Origin: Symsagittifera roscoffensis
Taxonomy: Eukaryota > Xenacoelomorpha > Acoela > Convolutidae
Reading direction: 5' to 3'
Assembly: GCF_963678635.1 (NCBI RefSeq)
Contig: NC_087067.1
Span: forward strand, 55,734,456-55,798,455
Length of the DNA: 64,000 nucleotides
Positions 54,657-64,000 of this stretch are shown here, in pieces (positions within the stretch are counted from its first letter, which is position 1; each line of letters starts with the position of its first letter). The notes under the pieces were generated by a model. It searched no databases. It saw only the letters and a program-made list of their open reading frames with translations, and was not told where the DNA came from. Position numbers and translations under genes: made by a program.

Positions 54657-55470
54657 ATTTTTTTTGATAAATCTTTGAACCTTTTTATGAAATCCTAGTT
54701 AAAATTAAGAAAAACTAAATTTTTTGATAAATCTTTGAACCTCTTTATGAAATCCTAGTTAAAATTAAGAAATTTGTTGAGTTTTTAGCAAAGAGTGACC
54801 GAATTAGGTGGAAAAAACTGCAACAAGGTGAAATTATACAGCGCTGATTTAAATCATACGGACGAAATGAACAAAGCTTGAAATTTCAAACTCGTTTTCC
54901 TCAATTTATGTTACGATAAAACAAAAAAAGAAGCGCTGCTTAGAATTTCATCTGAAATAATATGGCGCAATTTTTTCTCCGAAATTCCCAGCCAAAATTT
55001 TGGCCCAAAAACGGGTCATTTTGGTTTCTTTCATTTAATCAAGCTTAACGCTGAAACTACTATGTTAACCGATGAGAAATATATATCACAAGAAGCCTCT
55101 TAAATAGCCCAACAAAGTTCTTGAAGGGTTGAATCTCCAAAAAACTGTGAAAAGAAATTTTTGCTTGATAATCAACAAATGTGATTTTTACTACATAAAA
55201 ACCTAAAATTTTTGCTAAAAAACAATTTTTAAACAATTTACTCAAATTTTTGGAGAATTAACCCTTCTAGAACTTTGTTGGGCTGTATTAGAGCCTTCTT
55301 GTGGTAAATATTTCTCATCAATGAACAAAGTAGTATGATCGTAATTCTTGATTCATTGAAAACGACCCAATCTTGGAGTAAAATTTTGGTTGAGAATTTC
55401 GGAGAAAAAACTGCACCATATTAATTCTGATGGAATTCTGAGCAATTTTTATTCTCTTCTTTTTTGTCTA
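54657..55470. repeat. Copy 2 of the fold-back element, both arms present
   Basis: Left arm (about 54890-55135: GTTACGATAAAACAAAAAAA ... AAGTTCTTGAAGGGTTGAAT) is inverted at about 55250-55470 (TTAACCCTTCTAGAACTTTG ... TTTTGTCTAATCTTAACC), around 75-80% by eye. In copies 53.0 and 60.3 kb the right arm is mostly gone. Confidence 0.7.
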
Positions 55471-55548
55471 ATCTTAACCCAAGATTAACCCAATTACAGA
55501 TATTTCATTTATATAAAACTATATTTGGAACCAAAAAAAACCTTCCAC

Positions 55549-55805
55549 TTGCACCAAACTTTCACAAATAGAATGGCTTGCACCAAACTTTCACAAATAG
55601 AATGGCTTGCACCAAACTTTCACTAATAGAATGGCTTGCACCAAACTTTCACTGATAGAATGGCTTGCACCAAACTTTCACTAATAGAATGGCCTGCACC
55701 AAACTTTCACTAATAGAATGGCTTGCACCAAATTTTCACTAATAGAATGGCTTGCACCAAACTTTCACTAATAGAATGGCTTGCACCAAACTTTCACTAA
55801 TAGAG
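55549..55805. repeat. 29-bp minisatellite, 9 copies
   Basis: Nine consecutive copies of CTTGCACCAAACTTTCACTA plus ATAGAATGG with few variants. The counterpart in unit 2 (60966-61107) has five. Confidence 0.95.
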
Positions 55806-56187
55806 AATAACGAAACCTAACTTAGAGATAACACATAACCTAACTTCAATTGATCTAGCGCTTTTAGAGAAACCCAGTCAGATTATAGAAAAAATTGTAG
55901 CATCGTCACGCAAAAAACACATGTTGAACTTGCGCAAATTTTTCAAAACATTTTTCCAGCTGTTTCAAAAGTATTTTTCCGGCTATTACTAGAATGTCTT
56001 GCGCCAAACTTACTTTTTAACGTAGTTTTATTTTATATTTCGAGTTATGAAGTCTCGAAAGATTTTTTACGATCCGTTAACGTTTGATAGCATGCTTAAA
56101 TTTTATGGTCTTACTTCAATTAAAACAGCGTTAAAAGATAAAAATCTATTTAAAAAAGGGAAACGAGAACCTGTTACAATAATAGTT

Positions 56188-56688
56188 TCAAGCAAAAATA
56201 TTGAAAATTCGGCACCATTTTAGTACAAATTGAGACATATGCTTTTGTCCGAGATCATTCAGATGGGCACCATCTTCTAGAAGGAAGTCTTCCAATTTAA
56301 AACACGCAGGCGAGGCATATTCTTTCGGATATAGCTTTCTAAGTTTGTTGTTGAGTCGTTTGACCGGATTTTCCCATGTATTTTCAGAGTGATTGAACTG
56401 CATTGGGTGATCTCGCCGAGGCAAAAACCCACAAATTTTGAAATTCACAGATTTCCTTAGTGTATTTTTGGACATTTTTATATTATGAAGGATTTCTTCA
56501 TCCATTTTGCTGTTTATGTCATTTTTTCCAACAATAATAAGAACACATTCGTAATGATTGACCTGCTCGGTCAGAAACCGCAATTTCATAGTGGTACGGC
56601 ACCCACGGGCGTCAATTACAGGTCTAAACAAAAAACACAATTTGGTCACTTGACCGATCGTTTGAACAATCATTCTAATTTGGACCAC
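56188..56688 (-). CDS. SGNH/GDSL-hydrolase-like ORF in the duplicated unit
   Basis: The 166-codon open frame has ECVLIIVGKNDINSKMD (block III, GxND) and LLEDGAHLNDLGQKHM (block V, DxxH). ICGFLPRRDH and an N-rich loop with regular spacing lie between. Block I (GDS) is not visible; RPVIDARGCRTT at the start follows where it would be, suggesting a lost 5' part or an upstream exon. SGNH domains occur as esterase-like accessory domains in some transposons. It lies just downstream of, and on the same strand as, the CACTA-like relic, so it may belong to that element. Confidence 0.5.
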   Translation of the reverse strand: MVQIRMIVQTIGQVTKLCFLFRPVIDARGCRTTMKLRFLTEQVNHYECVLIIVGKNDINSKMDEEILHNIKMSKNTLRKSVNFKICGFLPRRDHPMQFNHSENTWENPVKRLNNKLRKLYPKEYASPACFKLEDFLLEDGAHLNDLGQKHMSQFVLKWCRIFNIFA

Positions 56689-57232
56689 TTACCCATATCG
56701 TTCAATTTGAGAACTATTACTCATGAACGAGCCGCTTCGGCGAAGGTTCGAATCGCCATTTATTATAATCGATTTTTTCTAAAAATTAATTTAAAATTTA
56801 AATAAGGCAATTGCAAAATCTCGTTATGATTGAAAATTTTCTTAGCACAGCATCTTTTTCAAGAAAACTACCATTAAGCGTTGAAAATCACTTTTGGATG
56901 CATTCAAATTTTCCGCGAAAAGCTTTTTTTGAAAAAAATTAATAAAATTTATGAATAGATTTTTTCAATGTATCTCATGGAATTCAACATTTGCGCCTGG
57001 CTGATTAAATTTACATCAGAGTCGGAAAAACAACCGAATCACTAAACAAGTTCCTTACCTTTACACTAGTTCTTAACTTGAAAAAAAAAAATGGGCATTC
57101 TTTTCTGATTTCAAACCATAGCACACACGGAGCAGACACCGTCGGAAAAATGTAAACGAGCCGTAGAAAACAGTTGAACAGAAACTTCAATCAATTAAGG
57201 TCCACAAAATGTAACAAGTTTAGGCAAAGCAT

Positions 57233-59477
57233 TCACTTATGATCAACAAACTTCGGGACAAATACTAGCCATTTCTCAGTTTTGATTTCTATGAGGGCCA
57301 CTTTTTTCATTTCGCTAACATTCACCCATTGCGTTTGCTCTGTTGACAGTACTTGGACAAAGTTTTCAAATTTCAGATCGCTGTCATCAGACAGGCCGTA
57401 TCTGATAGGATAATACAGGGTCACATACGCGTACTTCTCTATACTGTCCTCAAAAGTGACGAAGTACTCAATTTGGCCAAAAAGCATAGCACCATTGGCT
57501 CTAAAGCAAATATTACTATTTGGACCTCTCGGATTTCGTTTGTAGCAAGGAGAGTCGAAAAAACAACGCAGCGAGACTCAATCAGCGCATTCTTATAGAG
57601 ATTACGAGCAGTTAAAACCTGAACTGTTTCAAGTAAATCAGTGTCAGTTTATTTCAGTTGAGCGGAGTTATTTCGTTAAGTCCAACTTTCTGCCAACTCT
57701 GTCGCATCGTCTTCTTCTGAAGAAGCTTGAAGTAGTTGATGATACTCCAGGTAACGTCTTCAAATTATTTGACAAAATTCATGTGACCCAGATGCGAAAT
57801 GGGTGAGGAAAGCATGGGCTGATTCGAAACACATTGCAGACATAACAAAGAGAGGGCCGAAACGCCGCACTTGATCTGGTAAATGCTGTAAGCAATGAAT
57901 GTTGATAGTTTCACTTTTGTTATCACCGAAAATATCAACTGAATCCTCTGAAAATTTATCAAGTAACTTTTCTGCCACTGTTATGTTTTTTTTCAACAAG
58001 AAGAATCCTCACACCGAAAGAAAGACGCAACAAGCTCTTGTATTGAAAAACTTCCGTTTCAAGAACTCACGAAAAACAACTGGCGCAAGGAAGAACAAGT
58101 AATTGAAGTACTCATTCGCTTTGAGCTGTGACACTTCGGAGAGAACTCTTGGCTGTCGACCGTGCTGAGATAATTCAACAGGAATTGCGATATGGTACAT
58201 AATATCGTCAATTTCAAGCCTCACTTTTTTGTTCAGCAACTTCATGTGTCTTGCCAATAGGCTAGCATAGACGCCAAGTAAAACGCAATCCAGTTACAAC
58301 ACAACTAAAAGTGCTTCTACCTTTAACACCTACCATATTTACTTTTTGGTTTCCTTGTTGCAGGAAATTTTCAGCTTTTTCTACCACATTTTCTTGGTAC
58401 ATTGGCTCTCTTATTTGCCGCTTTACCCGATAAACTTCGTCATTGTGGGTTGAGTGAGTGCGTTGAGCCATAAATGACTCCAGGAATGGTGCAATACTGG
58501 CAACCGTAGTACCCGTTATGCTGGTACATATTCAATAAATTTGGCTCGGCTAAGAGGTCAGCGACAATAAGCACAACATTGAACTTGAGGCAAAATAAAC
58601 GTCCATTCGGCATTAGAACTGCAACCTTACGTTGTAGCTCTCGAGTCATTTGTTTTACAATTTCTTCCCAATTGGGCTTTCCTTTGCCAACAACAAAGCG
58701 GCCAAAGCAATATTCTTTTTGGACATCCGTAGAATCGGAGGTAGCTCGGCAACAGAAATCCAAATAGGGTACATTTGGTGATTGACCCTTGAGCTCACAA
58801 AAGTAACTCCGTCAGTTGATAAAATCAAGTCAATGCAGAAATCGTCTAGTTGTTCGGCAATCTGCAAAAGTTCAACAGGCATATCGGAGACTTCATCGCG
58901 ACAACGACTTAAATTATATTTAATAATGCTTAAAATTTTTCTTTGTAAAATAACTTTAAGCAGTTCTGCAAACTTCAATACGCAAGTCTGACTTTCTGCT
59001 CCAGGAATAGGTTTTGCTGTTAGATCTCTGAGGTTCAGTTTAATGCTCTGCAGACATTTAAATGCAGATGGCAGCAGATTAGGATTGGGCATAATTGTTT
59101 CTAAGAGCTTCAGTAAATCAACTTGACAAGCATCCGAAACTTTATGATGATTGGTGAAAGCTGGGATTAGAACTTGTGCATTGTTGGATCCAACTCCACA
59201 ACTGGAGTACAAGGGAGCCTCCAGGTAATTCAAAAAAATTTCCTCCAGAATTGGCCGGCGCTCGTTGAATTCGTAACTCAAGAAATTTGTTTTTTTTTTC
59301 AGCAGAATTTGGCGTGGAAGCGCCCACGAATGGTAAACTCGGAAACCTACAACATTCAGGCGGACCAGGCATAGACGCGTTTGGCAGTGGCAAGCTTGTC
59401 GCGAGAAGTTGACTTGCAGATTCTAGATCTTTCAAATAATCTGTATCAGCGTCTTCAGGTTCCTGCGCAACTAACAC
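57233..59477 (-). mobile_element. CACTA/EnSpm-like DNA transposon relic, transposase (copy 1)
   Basis: Ordered minus-strand frames: 59281-58655 with ELPPILRMSK after DLILSTDGVTFVSS (first catalytic Asp); 58763-58440 with FNVVLIVADLLAE (second Asp) and NGYYGCQYCTIPGV (CxxC, typical of this transposase class); 58471-58262; 58257-58009; 57999-57760 with INIHCLQHLPDQVRRFGPL and AMCFESAHAF, carrying a Glu in the expected third position; and 57487-57233 with LFGQIEYFV and a C-terminal DHK. Frames are separated by stops and frameshifts or by short introns, which I cannot tell apart. No CACTA termini were found. It lies in the intron of the Notch-ligand-like gene. Confidence 0.65.
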
Positions 59478-59932
59478 CTGAGAGTCAGTTGTCGGTGAGT
59501 CAAAAACGTTTTCACACTGTACTTGATCTTCAGATGAAGTTAACAGATCAGCCTTATCAAAATCGCCAATTTATTTATCGCTACGCTCGTTAATTTCTTT
59601 CATTAAATCTTTATTTAAGTAACCCATTTTAAACTTAAAGCACCACAAGATGTACCTGGTAAATGTTAGAGTTCAAATGAAGAATCAGACAGTAGTGACA
59701 TTTTAACTCATTGTATGTTTTCACTGACTTGATGATTTCAATCGATAAAGATTATAACCAACAGATTGTTAGAAAAAGTGACAATCAATTCAAGTTAACA
59801 CTGTGTTGTTATGTATTGTGGACAACTTTTAACGCCATTTACGTTTTTTTCTTCGTTGGAGTCTGAAAAAAGTCTATATTTGTTTGTCTTAATCAGTAGC
59901 AAAATAAAAAATCGTTCAAATCGTTTGTTCAC

Positions 59933-60124
59933 CTATATCACAGTGGTTTCCTCCCCAGCCGACCTCACAGGAGCAGGTGGATGGCCTGTGTCCGGAGCAG
60001 TAGCCGTGTTTGCAGCCAGGTGACGTCACACACTCACCACAGGTGGGGCCAGAGAAGCCAGGGTGACATACACACTTGTTGGGACCCCCACAGAACCCAT
60101 TCTCACAGCCCTCGTCACATATTG
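59933..60124 (-). CDS. Notch-ligand-like gene, exon with EGF repeats 1-2 (copy 2)
   Basis: Same 192 bases as 54253-54444, with no difference seen, and the same acceptor and donor. In transcription order (minus strand) it precedes the other copy. Since the exon is symmetric, a transcript could contain one copy, the other, or both in frame. Confidence 0.65.
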
Positions 60125-60344
60125 CTGCAAAAAGCATGCAAAAGATGTAAAATTACAAAACAAATTATAAAGGAGCAATTTACGATTTGAAAATTTTGAA
60201 AAATTAAATAAATTTTAAAGTTGCGGTCTTGTTACTTTTCACACTCGTATCTCGGTCTTCGTTTTCTCTAATCTCATTGGTTGGTGACATTCTTCTTTTC
60301 ATGGATCCCGCTTCAGAGCCTAAAACACAGACGAAAATGTTTTT

Positions 60345-60935
60345 TGATAAATCTTTGAACCTTTTTATGAAATCCTAGTTAAAATTAAGAAAAACTAAAT
60401 TTTTTGATAAATCTTTGAACCTCTTTATGAAATCCTAGTTAAAATTAAGAAATTTGTTGAGTTTTTAGCAAAGAGTGACCGAATTAGGTGGAAAAAACTG
60501 CAACAAGGTGAAATTATACAGCGCTGATTTAAATCATACGGACGAAATGAACAAAGCTTGAAATTTCAAACTCATTTTCCTCAATTTATGTTACGATAAA
60601 ACAAAAAAAGAAGCGCTGCTTAGAATTTCATCTGAAATAATATGGCGCAATTTTTTCTCCGAAATTCCCAGCCAAAATTTTGGCCCAAAAACGGGTCATT
60701 TTGGTTTCTTTCATTTAACCAAGCTTAACGCTGAAACTACTATGTTAACCGATGAGAAATATATATCACAAGAAGCCTCTTAAATAGCCCAACAAAGTTC
60801 TTGAAGGGTTGAATCTCCAAAAACCTGTGAAAAAAAACTTTTGCTTGATAATCAACAAATGTGATTTTTACTATATAAAAACCTAAAATTTTTGCTAAAA
60901 AACAATTTTTAAACAATTTACTCAATTTATATAAA
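60345..60935. repeat. Copy 3 of the fold-back element, right arm deleted
   Basis: It matches 54657-55245 closely, then jumps from AACAATTTACTCA directly to ATTTATATAAAAC. Unit 1 has about 260 more bases there. Confidence 0.75.
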
Positions 60936-60965
60936 ACTATATTTGGAACCAAAAAAAACCTTCCA

Positions 60966-61107
60966 CTTGCACCAAACTTTCACAAATAGAATGGCCTGCA
61001 CCAAACTTTCACTAATAGAATGGCTTGCACCAAACTTTCACTAATAGAATGGCTTGCACCAAACTTTCACTAATAGAATGGCTTGCACCAAACTTTCACT
61101 AATAGAG
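60966..61107. repeat. 29-bp minisatellite, 5 copies
   Basis: Same unit as 55549-55805, four copies shorter. Confidence 0.95.
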
Positions 61108-61489
61108 AATAACGAAACCTAACTTAGAGAATAACACATAACCTAACTTCAATTGATCTAGCGCTTTTAGAGAAACCCAGTCAGATTATAGAAAAAATTG
61201 TAGCATCGTCACGCAAAAAACACATGTTGAACTTGCGCAAATTTTCAAAACATTTTTCCAGCTGTTTCAAAAGTATTTTTCCGGCTATTACTAGAATGTC
61301 TTGCGCCAAACTTACTTTTTAACGTAGTTTTATTTTATATTTCGAGTTATGAAGTCTCGAAAGATCTTTTACGATCCGTTAACGTTTGATAGCATGCTTA
61401 AATTTTATGGTCTTACTTCAATTAAAACAGCGTTAAAAGATAAAAATCTATTTAAAAAAGGGAAACGAGAACCTGTTACAATAATAGTT

Positions 61490-61990
61490 TCAAGCAAAAA
61501 TATTGAAAATTCGGCACCATTTTAGTACAAATTGAGACATATGCTTTTGTCCGAGATCATTCAGATGGGCACCATCTTCTAGAAGGAAGTCTTCCAATTT
61601 AAAACACGCAGGCGAGGCATATTATTTCGGATATAGCTTTCTAAGTTTGTTGTTGAGTCGTTTGACCGGATTTTCCCATGTATTTTCAGAGTGATTGAAC
61701 TGCATTGGGTGATCTCGCCGAGGCAAAAACCCACAAATTTTGAAATTCACAGATTTCCTTAGTGCATTTTTGGACATTTTTATATTATGAAGGATTTCTT
61801 CATCCATTTTGCTGTTTATGTCATTGTTTCCAACAATAATAAGAACACATTCGTAATGATTGACCTGCTCGGTCAGAAACCGCAATTTCATAGTGGTACG
61901 GCACCCACGGGCGTCAATTACAGGTCTAAACAAAAAACACAATTTGGTCACTTGACCGATCGTTTGAACAATCATTCTAATTTGGACCAC
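61490..61990 (-). pseudogene. SGNH/GDSL-hydrolase-like ORF, copy 2 with premature stop
   Basis: Same sequence as 56188-56688 with a GAA-to-TAA change at about 61622, so the frame ends at ...KLRKLYPK. Block III is VGNNDIN here instead of VGKNDIN. The downstream part with the DGAH block still follows in frame after the stop. Confidence 0.5.
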
Positions 61991-62531
61991 TTACCCATAT
62001 CGTTCAATTTGAGAATTATTACTCATGAACGAGCCGCTTCGGCGAAGGTTCGAATCGCCATTTATTATAATCGATTTTTTCTAAAAATTATTTTAAAATT
62101 CAAATAAGGCAATTGCAAAATCTCGTTATGATTGAAAATTTTCTTAGCACAGCATCTTTTTCAAGAAAACTACCATTAAGCGTTGAAAATCACTTTTGGA
62201 TGCATTCAAATTTTCCGCGAAAAGCTTTTTTTGAAAAAAATTAATAAAATTTATGAATAGATTTTTTCAATGTATCTCATGGAATTCAACATTTGCGCCT
62301 AGCTGATTAAATTTACATCAGAGTCGGAAAAACAACCGAATCACTAAACAAGTTCCTTACCTTTACACTAGTTCTTAACTTGAAAAAAAAAGGGCATTCT
62401 TTTCTGATTTCAAACCATAGCACACACAGAGCAGACACCGTCGGAAAAAAGTAAACGAGCCGTAGAAAACAGTTGAACAGAAACTTCAATCAATTAAGGT
62501 CCACAAAATGTAACAAGTTTAGGCAAAGCGT

Positions 62532-64000
62532 TCACTTATGATCAACAAACTTCGGGACAAATACTAGCCATTTCTCAGTTTTGATTTCTATGAGGGCCAC
62601 TTTTTTCATTTCGCTAACATTCACCCATTGCGTTTGCTCTGTTGACAGTACTTGGACAAAGTTTTCAAATTTCAGATCGCTGTCATCAGACAGGCCGTAT
62701 CTGATAGGATAATACAGGGTCACATACGCGTACTTCTCTATACTGTCCTCAAAAGTGACGAAGTACTCAATTTGGCCAAAAAGCATAGCACCATTGGCTC
62801 GAAAGCAAATATTACTATTTGGACCTCTCGGATTTCGTTTGTAGCAAGGAGAGTCGAAAAAACAACGCAGCGAGACTCAATCAGCGCATTCTTATAGAGA
62901 TTACGAGCAGTTAAAACCTGAACTGTTTCAAGTAAATCAGTGTCAGTTTATTTCAGTTGAGCGGAGTTAATTCGATAAGTCCAACTTTCTGCCAACTCTG
63001 TCGCATCGTCTTCTTCTAAAGAAGCTTGAAGTAGTTGATGATACTCCAGGTAACGTCTTCAAATTATTTGACAAAATTCATGTGACCCAGATGCGAAATG
63101 GGTGAGGAAAGCATGGGCTGATTCGAAACACATTGCAGACATAACAAAGAGAGGGCCGAAACGCCGCACTTGATCTGGTAAATGATGTAAGCAATGAATG
63201 TTGATAGTTTCACTTTTGTTATCACCGAAAATATCAACTGAATCCTCTGAAAATTTATCAAGTAACTTTTCTGCCACTGTTATGTTTTTTTTTCAACAAG
63301 AAGAATCCTCACACCGAAAGAAAGACGCAACAAGCTCTTGTATTGAAAAACTTCCGTTTCAAGAACTCACGAAAAACAACTGGCGCAAGGAAGAACAAGT
63401 AATTGAAGTACTCATTCGCTTTGAGCTGTGACACTTCGGAGAGAACTCTTGGCTGTCGACCGTGCTGAGATAATTCAACAGGAATTGCGATATGGTACAT
63501 AATATCGTCAATTTCAACCCTCACTTTTTTGTTCAGCAACTTCATGTGTCTTGCCAATAGGCTAGCATAGACGCCAAGTAAAACGCAATCCAGTTACAAC
63601 ACAACTAAAAGTGCTTCTACCTTTAACACCTACCATATTTACTTTTTGGTTTCCTTGTTGCAGGAAATTTTCGGCTTTTTCTACCACAATTTCTTGGTAC
63701 ATTGGCTCTCTTATTTGCCGCTTTACCCGATAAACTTCGTCATTGTGGGTTGAGTGAGTGCGTTGAGCCATAAATGACTCCAGGAATGGTGCAATACTGG
63801 CAACCGTAGTACCCGTTATGCTGGTACATATTCAATAAATTTGGCTCGGCTAAGAGGTCAGCGACAATAAGCACAACATTGAACTTGAGGCAAAATAAAC
63901 GTCCATTCGGCATTAGAACTGCAACCTTACGTTGTAGCTCTCGAGTCAATTGTTTTACAATTTCTTCCCAATTGGGCTTTCCTTTGCCAACAACAAAGCG
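62532..64000 (-). mobile_element. CACTA/EnSpm-like transposase relic (copy 2, cut by window end)
   Basis: Frames 63949-63740 (VADLLAE, NGYYGCQYCTIPGV), 63771-63562, 63557-63309, 63277-63059 (INIHCLHHLPDQ, CFESAHAF) and 62786-62532 repeat those of copy 1 with few substitutions. The breaks fall at the same places, so they predate the duplication (or are introns). Confidence 0.65.

Larger units (their letters stand above)
53947..59616. repeat. Tandem segmental duplication, unit 1 (~5.7 kb)
   Basis: Unit 1 begins at AAGTAACCCATTTTAAACTT (53947) and the same sequence restarts at 59617. It carries the EGF1-2 exon, fold-back repeat, 29-bp minisatellite, SGNH ORF and CACTA-like transposase relic. 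Unit 2 lacks about 260 bases present here (55245-55505) and has fewer minisatellite copies. Confidence 0.9.
59617..64000. repeat. Tandem segmental duplication, unit 2 (cut by window end)
   Basis: Base-for-base similar to unit 1 starting at 53947; the last base corresponds to about 58720. Small differences include a few indels, the missing right arm of the fold-back element and fewer minisatellite copies. Confidence 0.9.

Noticed and set aside
55549-55805. CRISPR-like array (29-bp repeats)
   Set aside because: Copies are head-to-tail with no spacers, and the window is eukaryotic; it is a minisatellite.
56485-56805. Plus-strand ORF over the SGNH region (also 61787-62107)
   Set aside because: Antisense to the frame that carries the GxND and DGAH blocks; no motif of its own.

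Overview
This is a eukaryotic, very probably invertebrate metazoan, nuclear window. It is A+T-rich and intron-rich, and it carries exons of animal genes: a Notch-ligand-type EGF protein, a mucolipin-like channel and a tail-anchored cytochrome b5. Dense, mostly decayed transposable elements of typical animal families surround them (Polinton/Maverick, Bel-Pao, hAT, CACTA/EnSpm-like and a non-LTR LINE). The species cannot be named from the sequence.

Left part (1-9.2 kb): the 3' end of a zinc-finger gene (+), repeats, two exons of a mucolipin/TRPML-like gene on the minus strand, and a putative shared upstream region. From that region a cytochrome b5 gene starts on the plus strand: a 25-nt coding first exon at 9160-9184, followed by a long intron. 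The intron holds a ~3.5 kb LINE, a deleted hAT element and a fold-back repeat. The b5 terminal exon lies at 17063-17547. The block around it (about 16.74-20.96 kb) is repeated at 22.89-26.45 kb with a second intact terminal exon (23215-23699), so the locus could use alternative last exons or represent a recent duplication.

Middle part (about 27.0-41.5 kb): a degraded Polinton/Maverick (adintovirus-like) element on the minus strand. It has a protein-primed DNA polymerase B broken into several frames, a packaging-type ATPase, a retroviral-type integrase, several unassigned ORFs, a PC4-like fragment and a fragment resembling a Polinton virion-associated protein. The polymerase N-terminal region sits in a large palindrome (337/338-bp arms). 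The 71-bp loop of that palindrome recurs a few hundred bases away as the loop of a second palindrome with different arms. This is the most unusual structure in the window.

Right part (41.5-64 kb): a ~355-bp satellite-like array, then a 5'-truncated Bel-Pao retrotransposon whose integrase tail is tandemly duplicated, then several kb of A+T-rich DNA without genes. Last come two exons of a Delta/Jagged-like Notch ligand (minus strand). One of them, a 192-nt symmetric exon encoding two EGF units, is present twice with no visible difference, because a ~5.7 kb block (EGF exon, fold-back repeat, 29-bp minisatellite, SGNH-hydrolase ORF, CACTA-like transposase relic) is tandemly duplicated; the second block runs off the window end.
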